Of a stretch of 64,000 bases of DNA, positions 61,817 through 64,000 are shown in pieces. Source of the stretch: Bacillota bacterium (GTDB lineage: Bacteria; Bacillota; Clostridia; Lachnospirales; Lachnospiraceae); assembly GCA_902363515.1 (NCBI GenBank), contig CABJAN010000005.1:1-64000 (forward strand), written 5' to 3'. A model generated the notes under the pieces. It was not told the DNA's origin. It saw only the letters and a list, made by a program, of their open reading frames with translations, and searched no databases. Made by a program: the position numbers and the translations under genes. Position 1 is the stretch's first letter; the number at the start of each line of letters is the position of its first letter.

Positions 61817-62098
61817 CTACTTTTCAGTAGCCGGAGCACCTTGACAATTCACATATGATTGATTTGATTCGTTTGCACGACGTTCGATCTCAGCTTTGAC
61901 AATTTCGTTCCATGGCGCCAGAAGTTCTAATTCATCATCACTCATCCTATCATCAGGCAGTTTTTCCAGCAGATAGGTAAGATAGTGATAGACGTTTACT
62001 CCATTGGCTTTTGCCATTTCTACCATTGTATACACAATAGCGCTGGCCTGGGCTCCGTTTGGTGTGTCACAGAACAGCCAGTTTTTACGGTTATGTGC
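61817..62098 (-). pseudogene. IS66 transposase C-terminal remnant, leftward
   Basis: The frame from about 62098 down reads HNRKNWLFCDTPNGAQASAI, VYTMVEMAKANGVNVYHYL and PDDRMSDDELELLAPWNE, the end of an IS66-type transposase, stopping at 61817. The rest of the transposase is absent. A hairpin at 61810-61840 ends it. Confidence 0.8.
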
Positions 62099-62102
62099 TT
62101 AA

Positions 62103-62324
62103 GAGCATAACCGGAAGAACTGGCTGTTCAGTGCCAGTCCGAAGGGAGCTGCCTCTAGCGCTATTGTGTATACAATGGTTGAGATGGCAAAAGCGAATGA
62201 CCTGAACACCTACAAATATCTGACATACCTCTTATCACAGCGGCCAGACGCTAAAATGTCAGATGAACAGCTGGAACAGCTTGCCCCATGGAGCGAGACT
62301 GCGAAAGCGAACTGTCAAAACTAA
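62103..62324 (+). pseudogene. IS66 transposase C-terminal remnant, rightward
   Basis: A second, related tail on the opposite strand: HNRKNWLFSASPKGAASSAI, VYTMVEMAKANDLNTYKYL, DEQLEQLAPWSETAKANC, TAA at 62322-62324. The two tails meet at CTTAAG (62098-62103). 62325-62430 holds a hairpin (ACGCTTGCA...TGCAAGCGT, about 62338-62369) and no gene. Confidence 0.8.
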
Positions 62325-62430
62325 ACTAGAGTAAAACGCTTGCATCTATCATTTTGGTGCAAGCGTAATTCATGGGTAGCGTAGCAATATTTTGCGCTTA
62401 CCAAAGAAGGGGAAGTGTAGGAAAAAGAGC

Positions 62431-62459
62431 TTTACTTTTGTATCAGATTGTGATATGAT
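62431..62459 (+). promoter_or_regulatory. Promoter before 29-residue ORF
   Basis: TTTACT (62431-62436), 17 bases, TATGAT (62454-62459). Confidence 0.6.
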
Positions 62460-62492
62460 TCACATAAATTTTTGAGAAAAGGAGGCGCGCAG

Positions 62493-62582
62493 ATGGGCTG
62501 GAAAACACCGTATTTGATGATTCAAAAAGGCAACTTTTTTGGTGTTCAGGCTATCAGTGCGCCCATTTTTAAGGAATTTTAG
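62493..62582 (+). CDS. 29-residue ORF with strong ribosome site
   Basis: MGWKTPYLMIQKGNFF and 13 more residues, preceded by AAAAGGAGG with 8 bases spacing and by a promoter. It could be a short leader or the beginning of a truncated gene. A small hairpin (AGACCA/TGGTCT, about 62587-62605) lies before the MFS gene. Confidence 0.45.
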   Translation: MGWKTPYLMIQKGNFFGVQAISAPIFKEF

Positions 62583-62663
62583 TCTAAGACCAGAAGCATG
62601 GTCTGTCTGTTTCAATTCAAAAAGTGGGCATCATTCTAAAAAATTTTAAGTAGGTGATGCGTT

Positions 62664-63854
62664 ATGAATATCAAAAAACAACTTCGGAAATTATATCTTT
62701 ATGAACTTATCAGTGGTTTTCAAATTGTAGATGCAGTATGGGTGGTATTTCTTTTGCAGCGTGGTTTTTCTATTGCACAGGTCGGGATTGCAGAAGGTGT
62801 TTTTCATGTGGTGAGTATGTGCTGTGAAATTCCTAGCGGTATGGTGGCAGATTTGATAGGACGCAAAAGAACTTTGGTGTTGTCTGGACTGGTATCAGCA
62901 GCAGGGTCTTTGTGTATGATTCTTACCAATGCGTTTCCCATGATTTTAGTTGCCATGGGTCTGAATGCATTAAGTTATAACCTGGTGTCCGGCTCAAGAG
63001 AAGCCCTGACCTATGACAGCCTTTTGGAGGCAGGAGCACAGGAGGAATATCTTAGGGTGTCAGCCATACAGGAGAAATTGTATCTGTTTGTTTTTGCAGC
63101 AGCAAATTTATTCAGTGTAGTGACCGTATCCCTGGGATATGAGAAAGGATATTTGATTTCAATGGTTCAGGGGATTTGCTGTTCCATAGTGGCATTCAGG
63201 ATTTGGGAGCCCGGGAGAGAAAATACAAAACAGCATGAAAAAAATAGAAATTGGACAAGGATTCTAAGAAAACATGTTATAGAAAGTGGGAAATTTTTTG
63301 TCACTCATGGCTTTGCCGCACGCAGAATGTTGATCAGTGGTGTGGCTGCTGCTGGATATTATATCGTTTTTATGTTATTGCAGCAGCATTTAGTAGAGCA
63401 AGGGTTACAGGCAAAATGGATAGGAATTCCACTTCTGCTTATTTCTTTTGGAGGCATGGCAGGAGCGTCTCTTGGAGAAAAGACAGGGAAAGTGAAAATA
63501 AAATTTCTGCTGCTTGCAGGTGGAGTGTTGGAAGGTGTTTTGATTGTTTTTAGTGGTATGCCGGCATTGCCGGGATGCGTGCTGGCAGCGGCTTTTGCCC
63601 ATGGGATATCAGAAATGTTGGCAATTCGTATTGGAGATGAGAATCAGAAAGTATTTTCCAGTGAAGTGCGCGCTACCATGGTATCAGTAGAAAGCATGGT
63701 TTATAGTGTTGTTATGGTGGTATTAAGTCCGGTGGTGGGATGGCTGTCAGAGAAATTTTCCATATCCGGGGCTTTTGGCATCCTGGGAATATTTGTTAGC
63801 TTTTTAGTCTGTATTTTGGTTTTGTTACCCAAAGAAAGCAACTTTCCAGATTGA
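62664..63854 (+). CDS. MFS transporter
   Basis: 396 residues, 12 membrane helices. Loop 2-3 carries the MFS signature-like GMVADLIGRKRTL, with SGSREALTYDSLLE after helix 4. It is probably a drug or metabolite efflux pump. TAGGTGATG precedes the ATG. Confidence 0.9.
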   Translation: MNIKKQLRKLYLYELISGFQIVDAVWVVFLLQRGFSIAQVGIAEGVFHVVSMCCEIPSGMVADLIGRKRTLVLSGLVSAAGSLCMILTNAFPMILVAMGLNALSYNLVSGSREALTYDSLLEAGAQEEYLRVSAIQEKLYLFVFAAANLFSVVTVSLGYEKGYLISMVQGICCSIVAFRIWEPGRENTKQHEKNRNWTRILRKHVIESGKFFVTHGFAARRMLISGVAAAGYYIVFMLLQQHLVEQGLQAKWIGIPLLLISFGGMAGASLGEKTGKVKIKFLLLAGGVLEGVLIVFSGMPALPGCVLAAAFAHGISEMLAIRIGDENQKVFSSEVRATMVSVESMVYSVVMVVLSPVVGWLSEKFSISGAFGILGIFVSFLVCILVLLPKESNFPD

Positions 63855-63900
63855 CAGAAGATTCCAGGACTGCTAATCTATTATTTACAGGAGGGCTTCT

Positions 63901-64000
63901 ATGAAACTGAAAAACGTAATGATTGTGGTAAAAGACATAGAAAGGTCCAAACAGTTTTATAAGAAACTATTTGGACTGGACGTTGTGTTGGAACAGGAAG
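63901..64000 (+). CDS. VOC/glyoxalase-family protein, 5' end only
   Basis: The first 33 codons: MKLKNVMIVVKDIERSKQFY, then KKLFGLDVVLEQE, typical of the first beta-alpha unit of vicinal oxygen chelate proteins. The gene runs past the window edge. CAGGAGG precedes the ATG. Confidence 0.85.
   Translation, partial: MKLKNVMIVVKDIERSKQFYKKLFGLDVVLEQE

Overview
The window reads as a chromosomal segment of a spore-forming, anaerobic Clostridia, most likely Lachnospiraceae. Support: a complete spoIIIA operon, cotJABC, an ECF S component paired with a DUF4430 protein, ferredoxin-type aldo/keto reductase, strong AGGAGG ribosome sites and several TTGACA-17-TATAAT promoters. The species cannot be fixed from sequence alone.

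Layout. 1-14.6 kb is ordinary chromosome: a LacI regulator with uxaC, a DUF1266 lipoprotein, an NCS2 permease, a response regulator/ABC/kinase set of bacitracin-lantibiotic type, an HTH-Uma2 protein, a purine riboswitch controlling guanine deaminase, and a convergent MATE-aldo/keto reductase pair. 14.81-34.99 kb is a 20-kb Tn916/Tn5397-type integrative conjugative element (ICE). It has the Tn916 transfer order orf23-orf13, oriT, orf9/7/8 and a TndX-like large serine recombinase. Instead of tet(M) it carries an AT-rich two-component/ABC/lipoprotein cargo. It sits inside cotJC: the 3' part of that gene is at 14585-14812 and the 5' part at 34988-35392, and joining them at a TC/GA dinucleotide restores a 210-codon frame.

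34.99-51.9 kb is chromosome again: cotJB and cotJA, a membrane-anchored glycerophosphodiesterase, an FtsW/RodA/SpoVE protein, acpP, gltX, a UvrD-type helicase overlapping a phosphopantetheinyl transferase, a TIM-barrel protein, a DUF4430/ECF pair, spoIIIAA-AH and prfC.

51.9-62.4 kb is an accessory, decaying region. Two related, same-orientation arrays of hairpin repeats (about 51,971-52,252 and 60,143-60,420) flank a type III restriction-modification pair. Also between them are a nucleoside phosphorylase gene reduced to two remnants around an IS200/IS605 element, several frameshifted small genes and a GNAT acetyltransferase. The IS element has a stop codon just before the TnpA catalytic tyrosine and a split TnpB. 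Beyond the second array are a TIM-barrel-like cysteine-cluster protein, a transposase tail, and two IS66 transposase tails arranged head to head as a large imperfect palindrome. The window ends with a 29-codon ORF, an MFS transporter and the start of a VOC/glyoxalase gene.

The most interesting items are: the riboswitch whose aptamer and terminator are mutually exclusive (a predicted ON switch for guanine deaminase); the ICE-split cotJC with clearly readable recombination ends; the ICE leader carrying two terminators around a 22-codon ORF whose Shine-Dalgarno sits in a hairpin loop; a roughly 500-nt non-coding, structured stretch before the recombinase gene; and the paired hairpin-repeat arrays around the restriction island.
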